The translations under genes were made by a program, and so were the position numbers. Under the pieces are notes generated by a model. That model was not told the origin of the DNA, did not search any database, and saw nothing but the letters and a program-made list of their open reading frames with translations. From the NCBI GenBank assembly GCA_001556125.1, contig LSIG01000110.1, positions 168,715 to 232,714 of the forward strand: a stretch of 64,000 nt of DNA, read 5' to 3'. This DNA comes from Rhizobiales bacterium CCH10-E5 (lineage in GTDB: Bacteria > Pseudomonadota > Alphaproteobacteria > Rhizobiales > Beijerinckiaceae). Shown piece by piece: positions 1 to 9,403 of this stretch (its first letter is position 1; every line of letters starts with the position of its first letter).

Positions 1-2
1 AG

Positions 3-416
<414 letters not shown>

Positions 417-420
417 GCCG

Positions 421-1095
421 TCACAGGCGCGGCAGCAGGCTGGAGGCGCGCGACAGCGTCCAGATGCCGGCCGCGCCGACGACACCGACCGCCCCGGACA
501 TCGCGTCGCCGACGCGGGCGACCGGGGTGGGCATCGTCACGCCGAGCAGCCGCAGCGGCGGCTGGGACGGCGTGCCGCCTTCGACCGCAGCCGCCTGAAC
601 CGCAGGAGCGATCTGGAGGGGAGCGGCTTCCGCGGTCACCCCCGCACGCTCGATGACGGGGCGACGCGGCGGGGACGGCGGAACCGTCACCGTTGCCTGC
701 GCCTGCGCAACATGCAGCCGCGGCTCGGCGGCGGCCGGCCGCTCCTGCCGCAGAGCGGTGATCGGGGTCGCGGGCTGCTTCCAGTCGAGCGACATCGGCA
801 TGACGATCGCCGCCGGGCTGATCAGCCCCTGCGCGGCACGCAAAGGTGGTTCGCTTGCTGCCGCGTCCTGATGGCGCTCGCGGATCTTCCCATCCGACGC
901 CACGGGCGAGACCCAGCGTTCCTGCCGCGCAGCCGCCGTATCCGTCTGCGCGGAGGCGCCGAAGAACGGCAGCGGAATGCCCGCAGGCAGGGCCAGCACG
1001 GCAGCGGCCAGTGCCGAGGCTGCGACCGAGACGGTCGCCTGCGTGCCGACGCCGCGCAGGAATTTGGCCGTGGCCGCGAAGACAGAACCCGTCAT
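421..1095 (-). CDS. Hypothetical protein with N- and C-terminal hydrophobic segments
   Basis: A 224-residue protein that I do not recognise. An alanine/valine-rich hydrophobic segment lies at about residues 20-48 and reads like a signal anchor or signal peptide. A long Ala/Pro/Gln/Arg-rich middle of low complexity follows, then a second small hydrophobic stretch near residues 195-215. It ends 4 bp from the eno stop, in convergent orientation. The composition fits a membrane-anchored or envelope protein, but no catalytic motif is visible. The overlapping reading frames in this interval are Arg-rich and look like shadows, which supports this frame as the real one. Confidence 0.55.
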   Translation of the reverse strand: MTGSVFAATAKFLRGVGTQATVSVAASALAAAVLALPAGIPLPFFGASAQTDTAAARQERWVSPVASDGKIRERHQDAAASEPPLRAAQGLISPAAIVMPMSLDWKQPATPITALRQERPAAAEPRLHVAQAQATVTVPPSPPRRPVIERAGVTAEAAPLQIAPAVQAAAVEGGTPSQPPLRLLGVTMPTPVARVGDAMSGAVGVVGAAGIWTLSRASSLLPRL

Positions 1096-1294
1096 GTCCG
1101 ACTACCCTCCGTGAACGCAGCCACAAGACCACCGGCGCCCGGCACGCGCGGGGCCGAAGCAGGGAGCAATTGGGGCGTTTCGTCTCGCAATGTTTCCCGA
1201 GCCATGCGCCGGGGGCGCGGCAGCGCGGATTTCGCGCGGGGGCCATGCAGCCCGGGCGCTAACGCGTGGCCGACGAAACGGGCGATACCGGCTG

Positions 1295-2224
1295 ATGCAT
1301 CAGACCGCCCCCCTGTCGGAAGCCGCCCGCCTGCGAGAGCGGCGCCTGTGGCGGCTGGCCTTTGCCGGCATGGTGCTGGCGATGCTGATCTTCGGCTCGA
1401 ATTTCGTGGTCAGCCGCCATGCCGTGCTCAACAGCCTGACCTCGCATGACCTCCTCGCCTTGCGCTTCGGCATCGCAGGCCTGCTGCTGCTGCCGGGTTT
1501 CATCGCGGGCGGGGTGAAGAGCTGCAACGGGATCGGCTGGGGCCGCGGCCTGCTGCTCGCGGTGATGAGCGGCTTCCCGATGAGCTATCTGCTGCTGACC
1601 GGCGTGACCTATGCGCCGGCCGCCCATGGCGCGACCATCGGGCCCGGCCTCGTGACGGTGATCTCGATCATCGGCAGCGTCGCCCTGTTCGGCGCGATCA
1701 TCACCCGGCAACTCGTCATCGGCATCGTCGCCGTGCTGCTCGGCCTGACCTGCCTCGGCATTGCCGGCACGACCCACACCAACCCCTCGATCCTGTTCGG
1801 TGATCTCTGCTTCGTCGGCGTCGGGCTGATCTGGGGGATGTATCCGCTGCTGGTCCAGCTCTGGCGGCTCGACCCCTTGAAGGCGACGAGCGTCGTCGCG
1901 GTGCTGTCGATGGCCTATCTGCCGTTCTACGCGCTGTTCTTCTTCCGCGGCTTCGACGTCGCGCCCTGGTGGGTCATCGTGCTGCACGGCATCAACCAGG
2001 GCGTGCTGAACGTCATCCTCGGGCTCTGGCTGTGGAGCGTCGCGGCGCGGCGGATGGGGCCGGCGGTAGCCGGGCGCTTCCCGCCGACGATCCCGATCAT
2101 CGGCACGCTGCTCGCCATCCCCGTGCTGGGCGAAATTCCGAGCGGGCTTCAGGTCGCCGGCGTCGGCCTGATCATCACGGGGCTTTTCGTGGCCTCCTGG
2201 CGCTCACCGCGCCCGGCGGTTTAG
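1295..2224 (+). CDS. DMT-superfamily (EamA) transporter
   Basis: A 309-residue inner-membrane protein with about ten hydrophobic segments arranged as two EamA repeats. The first begins near residue 25 (FAGMVLAMLIFGSNFVVSRH, whose GSNFV stretch matches the family pattern) and the second near residue 150 (LCFVGVGLIWGMYPLLVQ). EamA proteins export amino acids and other metabolites; the substrate cannot be read from sequence. The ATG at 1295 is chosen because the upstream extension of the frame is Arg/Gly-rich and unlike a membrane protein. The 3' end overlaps the convergent membrane-protein gene by 21 bp. Confidence 0.85.
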   Translation: MHQTAPLSEAARLRERRLWRLAFAGMVLAMLIFGSNFVVSRHAVLNSLTSHDLLALRFGIAGLLLLPGFIAGGVKSCNGIGWGRGLLLAVMSGFPMSYLLLTGVTYAPAAHGATIGPGLVTVISIIGSVALFGAIITRQLVIGIVAVLLGLTCLGIAGTTHTNPSILFGDLCFVGVGLIWGMYPLLVQLWRLDPLKATSVVAVLSMAYLPFYALFFFRGFDVAPWWVIVLHGINQGVLNVILGLWLWSVAARRMGPAVAGRFPPTIPIIGTLLAIPVLGEIPSGLQVAGVGLIITGLFVASWRSPRPAV

Positions 2225-2987
2225 CTGCATCACGCCGAGATTCCAGCCGACGGCAATGGCAAGCGCGAGGCTGAGCGCCGCGGCCGAGCCGAGCGGAACC
2301 GCCGTCAGATGCAGCGCCGCCAGCGCGAGACCAAAGCCGATCAGCGGGAGTGCGCCATTGGCGAGCACGGCGGCGGTCGCCGGCCCGCCGATCCGGGGCT
2401 GAAGCATGGCGATCATGCTGCTGAGAACCACCGGCAGGGCCGCCAGCGAACCCGACCAGTCCGGTCCGACATGCGCGCTGACCGTCGTCACCGTGCCCGC
2501 CAGGGCTGCGACAAAGCCGGCCCGCATCGGGATCAGATACCATGGCCGGCCGGGCGGCCGGTCGGGGCGCGGCGAGATAGGGCCGGAACAACCGATGGAG
2601 CCCGCCATAGATGGCGATGGTGGCGACGGTCATCACCGGGAACGAGAGATCGAGCCCGCGCATCAGCAGCAGCGTCGCGACCCAGGCCGCCAGTGCGGCG
2701 GCCAGGCTGAGCACCGTTCCGAAGCGCTGCGCCAGCAGCACATAGGCGCAGCTCAGCCCGGCATTGGCGATGTTGGAGGTCATGGCCCCGAGCGCGCTCT
2801 CCGCCATGAAGGCCGCGTCGTGCTCGAGCGCGAGGAAGACCAGGACCGGCCCGGCCGAAATCGGCAGGGTGGCGATGAGCGCTGCGATCAGCGGCCCGCT
2901 GCGCTCGGCCAGCAGCGAGCAGCCGACGACGATGGCGGCGGCGGTCGCCATCTTCGCCGCCAGCATCAGGAACCAGAGGTCGATCAC
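2204..2987 (-). pseudogene. Integral membrane protein, frameshifted
   Basis: Two adjacent minus-strand frames encode one multi-pass membrane protein. The first half runs from a GTG at 2987 ([17 protein letters not shown]) to about YLAAPRP near 2565. The second half resumes one base further on with PDRPPGRPWYLIPMRAGFVAALAG and ends QLNRRAR at 2204. Hydrophobic periodicity continues across the joint. One extra base (or two missing) within the GC-rich run at about 2545-2580 explains the break. The GTG start overlaps the tgt stop (GTGA), indicating translational coupling. This could be a true pseudogene or a base-calling error in the GC-rich stretch. Function unknown. Confidence 0.6.
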
Positions 2988-4156
2988 GATGCGGCGGGGA
3001 CGTCGCCCCTCGCCCAGCCTTCCTTGGTCTGCGCGACGAAATCCTCCAGCCGCCCCTCGGCGATGGCGCCACGCAGCCCGGCCATCAGCTCCTGGTAATA
3101 GGCGAGGTTGATCCAGGTCAGCAGCATCTTGCCGAGCATCTCCTCCGCCTTGACGAGGTGGTGGAGATAGGCGCGCGACCAGCCATTCGCGGCCGGGCAG
3201 GAGGAGCCCTCGTCGACCGGGCGCGGGTCGTCGGCGTGCTTGGCGTTCTTGAGATTCATCCGACCGAAGCGGGTGAAGATCTGGCCGTGGCGGCCGGCCC
3301 GCGTCGGCATCACGCAGTCGAACATGTCGATGCCGCGGCGCACCGCCTCGACGATGTCGTCGGGCGTGCCGACGCCCATCAGATAGCGCGGCTTCTCGAC
3401 CGGCAGATGCGGCTCGACCGTCTCGATCATCGCCAGCATGATCTCCTGCGGCTCGCCGACAGCCAGTCCGCCGACGGCATAGCCCTTCAGGTCCATCGCC
3501 GCGAGTTCGCGCGCGCTCTCGACGCGCAGATGCGGCACCGCTCCGCCCTGGACGATGCCGAAGAGCGCCCGGCCGGGGTGATGGCCGAAGGCGTCCTTGC
3601 AGCGCAGCGCCCAGCGCAGCGACAGGCGCATCGCCTTCTCGGCCACCTTGTCCTCGCAGGGCAGCGAGACGCATTCGTCGAGCTGCATGACGATGTCGGA
3701 GCCGAGCAGGTTCTGGATCTCGACCGAACGCTCGGGCGAGAGCATGTGCTTGGAGCCGTCGATATGGGAGCGGAAGGCGACGCCCTCCTCTGTCAGCTTG
3801 CGCAGATTGGCCAGCGACATCACCTGGAAACCGCCGGAATCGGTCAGGATCGGGTGCGGCCAGTTCATGAAGCGGTGCAGGCCGCCGAGCCCCGCGACCC
3901 GCTCGGCGCCCGGCCGCAGCATCAGGTGATAGGTGTTGCCGAGCACGACATCGGCGCCGAGCGCCCGCACCTGGTCGGGATACATCCCCTTGACCGTCGC
4001 GGCCGTGCCCACCGGCATGAAGGCCGGCGTGCGGATGACGCCGCGCGGCATACGGATCTCGCCCGTCCGGGCGGCGCCGTCGCGGGCGTGGAGGTGGAAG
4101 GTGAAGTCGGTCACCGGAGTCGCATCGGCCGGCGGGATGGGGTGCTCGTCGCTCAT
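2984..4156 (-). CDS. tgt: tRNA-guanine transglycosylase
   Basis: Tgt exchanges guanine-34 for the queuine precursor preQ1 in tRNAs reading NAY codons. The 390-residue product carries the nucleophile/base-recognition segments [20 protein letters not shown] and [27 protein letters not shown] (catalytic Asp in FDCV). The zinc-site region [21 protein letters not shown] fits the family, although the first cysteines of the usual CxCxxC are replaced (SCPAA). The start at 4156 (MSDEHPIPP) is preferred because the in-frame extension upstream is Arg-rich and unrelated. The downstream membrane-protein gene overlaps by 4 bp. Confidence 0.95.
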   Translation of the reverse strand: MSDEHPIPPADATPVTDFTFHLHARDGAARTGEIRMPRGVIRTPAFMPVGTAATVKGMYPDQVRALGADVVLGNTYHLMLRPGAERVAGLGGLHRFMNWPHPILTDSGGFQVMSLANLRKLTEEGVAFRSHIDGSKHMLSPERSVEIQNLLGSDIVMQLDECVSLPCEDKVAEKAMRLSLRWALRCKDAFGHHPGRALFGIVQGGAVPHLRVESARELAAMDLKGYAVGGLAVGEPQEIMLAMIETVEPHLPVEKPRYLMGVGTPDDIVEAVRRGIDMFDCVMPTRAGRHGQIFTRFGRMNLKNAKHADDPRPVDEGSSCPAANGWSRAYLHHLVKAEEMLGKMLLTWINLAYYQELMAGLRGAIAEGRLEDFVAQTKEGWARGDVPAAS

Positions 4157-4214
4157 GCGCTGCGAGGTAGAGGAGCGCGGGCCATTAGGGAAGAGCGGCC
4201 CGCGCCCGCGCGCA

Positions 4215-4568
4215 TCAGGCCTTCGCCAGCGCCGCCTCATAGATCTCCGGCTTGAAGCCGACGAGCGTCCGGTCGCCGAGGTCGAGGACCGGGCGCTTGA
4301 TCATCGAGGGCTGAGCCAGCATCAGGGCGATCGCCCTGTCGGCGTCGAGGCCCTGCCTGTCGGCCTCGGGAAGGACGCGGAAGGTGGTGCCGGCGCGGTT
4401 CAGCACCGTCTCCCAGCCATGCTCCCCGACCCAGCGCGTCAGCGAGGCACGCTCGATCCCGCTCGCCTTGTAGTCATGAAAGGCGTAGGCGACGCCCTGC
4501 CCGTCGAGCCAGGCGCGCGCCTTCTTCATCGTGTCGCAGTTCTTGATGCCGTAGAGGGTGATCGCCAT
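4215..4568 (-). CDS. ArsC/Spx-family reductase (YffB-like)
   Basis: A 117-residue thioredoxin-fold protein beginning [20 protein letters not shown]. It has a single N-terminal cysteine in the ArsC position (KNCDTMKKA) and the family segment [17 protein letters not shown] near residue 90. Such short YffB-like proteins are related to glutathione-dependent arsenate reductases, but most are not shown to reduce arsenate. An arsenic role is not supported by the neighbours, which include a glutathione transferase 11 bp upstream. Start 4568 matches the family; a few codons upstream are also open. Confidence 0.85.
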   Translation of the reverse strand: MAITLYGIKNCDTMKKARAWLDGQGVAYAFHDYKASGIERASLTRWVGEHGWETVLNRAGTTFRVLPEADRQGLDADRAIALMLAQPSMIKRPVLDLGDRTLVGFKPEIYEAALAKA

Positions 4569-4579
4569 GTCGCTTGCCC

Positions 4580-5287
4580 TCACGCCGGCCGCTTGGGGAT
4601 TTCCAGCCCGCGTTGGACGGCGGGTCGCGCCAAGCCGCGCTCGAGCCAGGCCGGCACGGCCTTCAGGCTGGCATAGTCCACCAGCTCACCCGCGCCATAG
4701 AAGCCGACGAGGTTGCGCACCCAGCCGAGCAAAGCGATGTCGGCGATCGTATAGTCGGCGCCCATGATCCAGTCGCGCCCGGTCAGCCGCTCCTCCAGCA
4801 CGCCGAGCAGGCGCTTGCTCTCGGCGGCGTAGCGGTCGCGCGGGCGCTTGTCCTCGTAGTCCTTACCGGCGAATTTGTGGAAGAAGCCGAGCTGGCCGAA
4901 CATCGGGCCGACAGCGGCCATCTGGAACATCACCCACTGGATCGTCTCATAGCGGGCGGCGGGATCGGTGGGCAGCAGCTTGCCGGTCTTCTCGGCCAGA
5001 TAGATCAGGATCGCGCCCGATTCCCACAGGGCGAAGGGCTTTCCGCCCGGACCGTCGGGGTCGATGATGGCGGGAATCTTGCCGTTGGGGTTCAGCGACA
5101 GGAACTCCGGGCCCCAGGTCTCGTTCTGGCCGATGTTGATCGTGTGCGGCTCGTAGGAAAGGCCGAGTTCCTCCAGCGCGATCGAGACCTTCACGCCGTT
5201 GGGGGTCGGCAGCGAATAGAGCTGGATTCGGTCGGGGTGCTGGGCGGGCCAGCGCTGCGTGATCTTGAAGGCTGAGAGGTCTGCCAT
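4580..5287 (-). CDS. Glutathione S-transferase, YghU/YfcG-like (Nu class)
   Basis: A 235-residue protein with the N-terminal thioredoxin-like domain (IQLYSLPTPNGVKVSIALEELGL, then NPNGKIPAIIDPDGPGGKPFALWESGAILIYLAEKTG) and an all-helical C-terminal domain. The TPNG motif and the WESGAILIYLAE glutathione-binding segment are typical of Nu-class enzymes, which reduce disulfides and organic hydroperoxides with glutathione. It is cytosolic. The start at 5287 (MADLSAFKITQRW) fits the family length. It shares orientation with the ArsC-like reductase downstream, 11 bp away, so the two are probably co-transcribed. Confidence 0.9.
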   Translation of the reverse strand: MADLSAFKITQRWPAQHPDRIQLYSLPTPNGVKVSIALEELGLSYEPHTINIGQNETWGPEFLSLNPNGKIPAIIDPDGPGGKPFALWESGAILIYLAEKTGKLLPTDPAARYETIQWVMFQMAAVGPMFGQLGFFHKFAGKDYEDKRPRDRYAAESKRLLGVLEERLTGRDWIMGADYTIADIALLGWVRNLVGFYGAGELVDYASLKAVPAWLERGLARPAVQRGLEIPKRPA

Positions 5288-5404
5288 GGCGGGCTCCGGG
5301 GCTGAGCCGGTGCCGCTCATGGGCGCCGGGTGGTCGGGAGATAGTCGCCCCGCCCCGCTGTGCAATCGCACCCGCGTCGCACGGGGCGCATCCGGGCCGC
5401 GCGC

Positions 5405-6145
5405 TCAGCGCGGGGCGGTTGCCGCAACCGCCGCACGGCGCGGGCTCACCCCCTCGCCCTGCTCCGCCCGGAAGGCGGCGATGGCCTCCTCCAGCAAGCC
5501 CTCGAGCGAGGGGCCGGCGTCGTCGCAGACGATCGGGCGCAGCCGCGTCTCGACCAGCGAGAGATGACTGCTCATCGCCTTGACCGCCCTGCCGCGCTCG
5601 CGGCCCGCCAGCGCCTTGAAGATCAGCCGGTGTTCCTCGCAGCCGCAGGCGGAGCCGAGCGTCGTCTCATATCGCTTCACCAGCATGATCGTCCGGCCGA
5701 TCAGCTCGTGCGCCTGACGCTGGACGATGGGGTTGCCGATCATCTCCGCCAGCAGGAAGTGGAACTCCGCCGAAAGCTTCTGCCAGGTCGCCTGGTCGCC
5801 GCGGCGCAGGGCGTCGGCCTCCGCATCGACATGCTCGCGCAGCCGCTCGATCTGCGCCTCGGTCAGATGGTCGGCGAGATGGGCGACCATGCCGCTCTCG
5901 AGGATGCGGCGGGCCTCGTAGACGACCCGGCCCTCGCGCAGATCCGGCTCGATGGTGAAAGCGCCGCGGTTCTTGACGACCTCCAGCAGCCGCTCATGGC
6001 CGAGACGGTGCAGCACCTTGCGGACGCGCTCGCGGCTGACGCCGAAGAGCTCGGCGAGACGATGCTCGCCGAGCTTCATGCCGCCCGGCAGCAAGCCTCC
6101 CAGCAGCAGGCGCGAGAGGATCGTATGGATCGCCGCTTCGTTCAT
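5405..6145 (-). CDS. GntR-family (FCD) transcriptional regulator
   Basis: A 246-residue regulator. An N-terminal winged helix-turn-helix (GEHRLAELFGVSRERVRKVLHRL) is followed by an all-alpha FCD effector domain with metal-ligand-like segments (EFHFLLAEMIGNP, then EEHRLIFKALAGR). It lies divergent to the ABC/PuuE operon that starts at 6448 and is its obvious candidate regulator. The ATG at 6145 is chosen because the 22 extra residues from the upstream ATG at 6211 are not family-like and lack a ribosome binding site. The inverted repeat at 6223-6261 in the divergent gap is a plausible binding site. The effector may be a ureide or related acid, by context only. Confidence 0.88.
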   Translation of the reverse strand: MNEAAIHTILSRLLLGGLLPGGMKLGEHRLAELFGVSRERVRKVLHRLGHERLLEVVKNRGAFTIEPDLREGRVVYEARRILESGMVAHLADHLTEAQIERLREHVDAEADALRRGDQATWQKLSAEFHFLLAEMIGNPIVQRQAHELIGRTIMLVKRYETTLGSACGCEEHRLIFKALAGRERGRAVKAMSSHLSLVETRLRPIVCDDAGPSLEGLLEEAIAAFRAEQGEGVSPRRAAVAATAPR

Positions 6146-6222
6146 GCCGCCCGTCTCGACATCACTGCTCCGCCTGCGAACCGACCGCCCGCCATCAGTC
6201 CATCCTAGCATCGACCGGGCCG

Positions 6223-6261
6223 ATTTTTATGCACATTCGGGAAGCGATTGTGCACAAAAAT
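6223..6261. promoter_or_regulatory. Candidate GntR operator, inverted repeat
   Basis: ATTTTTATGCACA (6223-6235) and TGTGCACAAAAAT (6249-6261) form a 13-bp inverted repeat with one mismatch across a 13-bp spacer. The right arm contains the perfect palindrome TTGTGCACAA at 6248-6257. It sits between the divergent GntR gene and the ABC operon, 115 bp upstream of the sigma-54 promoter. That distance suits either a repressor site for the gntR promoter or an upstream activator site. Confidence 0.5.
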
Positions 6262-6375
6262 CACGCCAATGCCGCTCGCAACGGGCTCAACCGGGGCGCA
6301 GAGATCGATTCCGCCTCTCCGCCTAAAAGACTGATATCATTATTTTTATTTGCGCCTTGCTACTGTAACCCGCTC

Positions 6376-6392
6376 TTGGCACGACGGTTGCT
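6376..6392 (+). promoter_or_regulatory. Sigma-54 (RpoN) promoter for the plus-strand ABC operon
   Basis: The sequence TTGGCACGACGGTTGCT matches the RpoN consensus TGGCACG-N4-TTGCW exactly, with the invariant -24 GG (6378-6379) and -12 GC (6390-6391) separated by ten bases. Transcription would begin near 6403, leaving a leader of about 45 nt before the binding-protein ATG at 6448. RpoN promoters need an AAA+ enhancer-binding protein such as NtrC; none is encoded nearby, so a global nitrogen regulator is the simplest activator. Confidence 0.85.
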
Positions 6393-6447
6393 GACCTCTC
6401 CCAATGTTCGCGCCGTCGGGAGCGCGCCGCATTCGAGAGGTCCGACC

Positions 6448-7497
6448 ATGGATATGCTGTCCGCAGGCAAGCCGAACCGCCGCGCACTCCTCAAAGCGGG
6501 CCTGGGCGCCACGGCGCTGATCGCCGCCCCGTCCGTGCTGCGGGCCCAAACGAAGGAACTCGTCGTCGGCGGCGCCGCCGGGCACAAGCCCTGGGTCGAG
6601 CAGACCGTCGTGCCGATGTTCGAGAAGAAATATAACTGCAAGGTGATCTTCGAGGGCACGCGCTCGCTTGTGAACCTCGAGAAGATGCAGAAAAACAAGG
6701 ACAAGCCCTACATGTCCGTCGTCCAGATGGACGATCCGGTCATGATCCTGGCGGTCAAGGAAGGGCTACTCGAGCCGCTCACCGTGGCCAAGGCGCCGAA
6801 CATGGCCGATCTCCTGCCCGGCTCGACCCATATGGACGGCATGTGGGCCAATTATCTCCAGCCCTGGCTCGGCGTCGCCTACAGCAAGGCCGCGATGAAG
6901 ACCCCGCCCTCCTCCTGGGCCGAGATGTTCGACCCGAAATACAAGGGCCGCATCGTCATTCCCTCGCTGCAGAACACAGAAGGCCTGCCCTCGCTCTTCG
7001 TCGCCGGCCTGCTCGCGGGCGGGACGATGGAGAGCGTCCAGAAGGACACCGATGCCGGCTTCAAGAAGCTCGCCTCGCTGAAGCCGAACCTGCTGACGAT
7101 CTACACGCAGCAGCCGCAGGCCTTCAATCTGCTCGAGCAGGGCGAGGCCTGGATGATCGGGCCGGCGATGTCCTCCTATGCGCTGGAGCGCAAGGCGGCC
7201 GGTGCGCCGATCGACCTCGCCGCGCCGAAGGAAGGCGTCTTCGCCATGCCGTCGGGCATCGCGGTCGTGAAGGGCTCGCCGCAGCAGGAGCTCGCCTTCG
7301 CCTATGTCAACGAGCTGCTCGGCGCCGAGCTGCAGAACAAGCTGGCGGGGCCGACCTTCTCGATCGGCACCAACAAGGCGGTGCCGAAACCAGCGGGCCT
7401 CGGCGCCGACGTGAAGATCCACCAGATCGACTGGGCCAATGTCGCGGCCCAGCGCGGCGACTGGATCAAGCGCTGGGATCGCGAGATGGCGATCTGA
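6448..7497 (+). CDS. ABC transporter solute-binding protein, spermidine/putrescine (PotD/Fe3+) type
   Basis: A 349-residue periplasmic binding protein with a twin-arginine-like leader (PNRRALLKAGLGATALIAAP, cleavage after VLRAQ). The mature part follows the extracellular solute-binding family 1 pattern (VVPMFEKKYNCKVIFEGT, then WAEMFDPKYKGRIVIPSLQNTEGL, then FAYVNELLGAELQNKLA). It is the first gene of a five-component unit with ATPase and two permeases, separated by 2 bp from the ATPase. The ATG at 6448 follows a sigma-54 promoter. Family members bind polyamines, opines or small organic cations; the PuuE-like hydrolases downstream hint at a nitrogen heterocycle or ureide. Confidence 0.88.
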   Translation: MDMLSAGKPNRRALLKAGLGATALIAAPSVLRAQTKELVVGGAAGHKPWVEQTVVPMFEKKYNCKVIFEGTRSLVNLEKMQKNKDKPYMSVVQMDDPVMILAVKEGLLEPLTVAKAPNMADLLPGSTHMDGMWANYLQPWLGVAYSKAAMKTPPSSWAEMFDPKYKGRIVIPSLQNTEGLPSLFVAGLLAGGTMESVQKDTDAGFKKLASLKPNLLTIYTQQPQAFNLLEQGEAWMIGPAMSSYALERKAAGAPIDLAAPKEGVFAMPSGIAVVKGSPQQELAFAYVNELLGAELQNKLAGPTFSIGTNKAVPKPAGLGADVKIHQIDWANVAAQRGDWIKRWDREMAI

Positions 7498-7499
7498 GC

Positions 7500-8570
7500 A
7501 TGAGCCCCGGTTTCCTGTCCGTCGCGGGAGCGGCCAAGACCTTCGGCGCCGCCACCGTGCTCGACGGCGTCGATCTCGCGATGGACCGCGGCGAGTTCGT
7601 CTCGCTGCTCGGCCCCTCGGGCTGCGGCAAGACCACGCTGCTGCGGATCGTCGCCGGGCTGATGCGGCCCGATCAGGGCCGCGTCGCGCTCGACGGGCAG
7701 GACATCACGAGGCTGCCGCCGCACAAGCGCGACGTCAGCGTCGTGTTCCAGAGCTATGCGCTGTTTCCGCATCTCACGGTGGCGGAGAATGTCGCCTTCG
7801 GCCTCAAGGCGCGCGGCGCGCCCTCGGGCGAGATCGCGCCGGCGGTGAAGCGCTTTCTCGACCTCGTTCAGATGGGCGCCTATGCCGAGCGCTCGATCAA
7901 GGCGCTGTCAGGCGGCCAGCAGCAACGTGTCGCCGTGGCGCGTGCGCTCGTCGTCGGGCCGAAGCTTCTGCTGCTCGACGAGCCCTTCTCGGCGCTCGAC
8001 CGCAAGCTGCGCGAGACCATGCAGATCGACCTCAAGCGCCTGCTGCGCGAGGTCGGCACCACCGCGATCTTCGTCACGCATGACCAGGACGAGGCGCTGA
8101 CGATGTCGGACCGGATCGCAGTGATGCATCGCGGCCGGATCGAGCAGCTGGATACGCCGGCCGCGATCTATGCCAGGCCGGCGACGCCCTTCGCGCTCGG
8201 CTTCGTCGGGCTGTCGACACGGCTTCCCGGCACGGTGACCGAATCCACCGACGGCATCGTCACGGTGGCGACGCAGGCCGGCCCGCTGCGCGGCCCGGGC
8301 CACTTCCTGCCCGGCAGCCCGGTTCTGCTCGGCGTGCGGCCGGAGCGCATCGCGCTCGACCATGGCGGCGCCAACCGGATCGAGGCGCCGCTCGCGGACG
8401 CCGCCTTCCAGGGGGCGCGGGTGCAGTTGCATTTCCAGGCGCCGCCCGACGGGCAGATCCTGGTCGAGACGCCGTCCCTGCCGGCTGCAGCGGGTCCCGG
8501 CACGTCGCTGAAGATGTCCTGGGCGATCTACGACACGCTGGTCTACCCAGCACCGAGCGCCGCGGCATGA
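7500..8570 (+). CDS. ABC transporter ATP-binding protein (PotA type)
   Basis: A 356-residue ATPase with Walker A GPSGCGKTT, Q-loop VFQSYALFPHLTV, signature LSGGQQQRVAVARAL, Walker B LLLLDEPFSALD and switch His in IFVTHDQDEAL. The C-terminal TOBE-like domain (about residues 235-350) is typical of PotA/UgpC-type importers. It energises the importer formed with the flanking binding protein and two permeases. The ATG at 7500 lies 2 bp after the binding-protein stop, and its own stop overlaps the next gene's start (ATGA). Confidence 0.95.
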   Translation: MSPGFLSVAGAAKTFGAATVLDGVDLAMDRGEFVSLLGPSGCGKTTLLRIVAGLMRPDQGRVALDGQDITRLPPHKRDVSVVFQSYALFPHLTVAENVAFGLKARGAPSGEIAPAVKRFLDLVQMGAYAERSIKALSGGQQQRVAVARALVVGPKLLLLDEPFSALDRKLRETMQIDLKRLLREVGTTAIFVTHDQDEALTMSDRIAVMHRGRIEQLDTPAAIYARPATPFALGFVGLSTRLPGTVTESTDGIVTVATQAGPLRGPGHFLPGSPVLLGVRPERIALDHGGANRIEAPLADAAFQGARVQLHFQAPPDGQILVETPSLPAAAGPGTSLKMSWAIYDTLVYPAPSAAA

Positions 8571-9403
8571 GCGCCTCGCGACGCGTCGATCCCGTGCTGC
8601 TGCTGGCCCTGCCGGCAGTGCTTTATCTCGCCCTCGTCTACGGCGTGCCGCTGCTGATGCTGCTCGGCCGCAGCATCATGTCCGGCGGCGTCCCCTCGCT
8701 GGCGCCGTTCATCGGGTTCCTCTCCGATCCCTTCAGCTGGACCGTGATCGGCAACACGCTGCGCATCGCGGTGCTGGTCACGCTGCTGTGCCTGCTGATC
8801 GGCTATCCGACGGCGCTCGCCCTGGCGCGGGCACGCGGCGCGGCTCAGGCGCTGATCCTGGTCGCGATCATCCTGCCGCTCTCGGTCGGCGTCGTGGTCA
8901 AGGCCTTCGCCTGGCAGATCGTGCTGCGGCGCGACGGCGTGGTCTCGCAGCTGATGATGGGGCTCGGCCTGTGGAGCGAGCCGCAGCGCCTGCTCTTCAC
9001 CGAGGCCGGGCTCGTGATCGGCGCGGCCAATGTCTTCGTGCCCTTCATGATCCTGCCGATCTATTCCGTCCTGAAGCTGGTCGATCCGCGGCTCGGCGAG
9101 GCGGCGGCGACGCTGGGCGCCTCGCCGCTCTACCGCTTCTTCAAGGTCGCCCTGCCCCTCTCGCTGCCCGGCATCGTCACCGGCGTCGCCTTCGTCTTCT
9201 CGATGGCGGCCTCGATGTATGTCATCCCCAACCTGCTGATCGGCGACCGTTTCCAGACGCTGGCGACGCTGACCGGGCGATCCTTCCTGTTCATGCGCAA
9301 CGAGCAGCTGGGATCGACGACGGCGGTCGTCCTGCTCGTGCTGACGGTTGCGGTCGTGGTCGGCAGCGCCGCGCTCTCGAAGCGGCTGGGAGGCGCGTCG
9401 TGA
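8567..9403 (+). CDS. ABC transporter permease 1 (PotB type)
   Basis: A 278-residue inner-membrane permease with six hydrophobic segments. The EAA loop for contact with the ATPase reads LGEAAATLGASPLYRFFKVALPLSLPGI at about residues 180-207. It overlaps the ATPase gene by 4 bp (ATGA) and the second permease by 4 bp (GTGA), so the four transporter genes form one translationally coupled unit. Confidence 0.93.
   Translation: MSASRRVDPVLLLALPAVLYLALVYGVPLLMLLGRSIMSGGVPSLAPFIGFLSDPFSWTVIGNTLRIAVLVTLLCLLIGYPTALALARARGAAQALILVAIILPLSVGVVVKAFAWQIVLRRDGVVSQLMMGLGLWSEPQRLLFTEAGLVIGAANVFVPFMILPIYSVLKLVDPRLGEAAATLGASPLYRFFKVALPLSLPGIVTGVAFVFSMAASMYVIPNLLIGDRFQTLATLTGRSFLFMRNEQLGSTTAVVLLVLTVAVVVGSAALSKRLGGAS

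Noticed and set aside
2175..3674. Apparent 499-codon protein joining part of tgt to the membrane protein
   Set aside because: The 3' part reads the membrane protein correctly only to about 2565, and the 5' part is tgt out of frame. It is a chance open frame, not a fusion.
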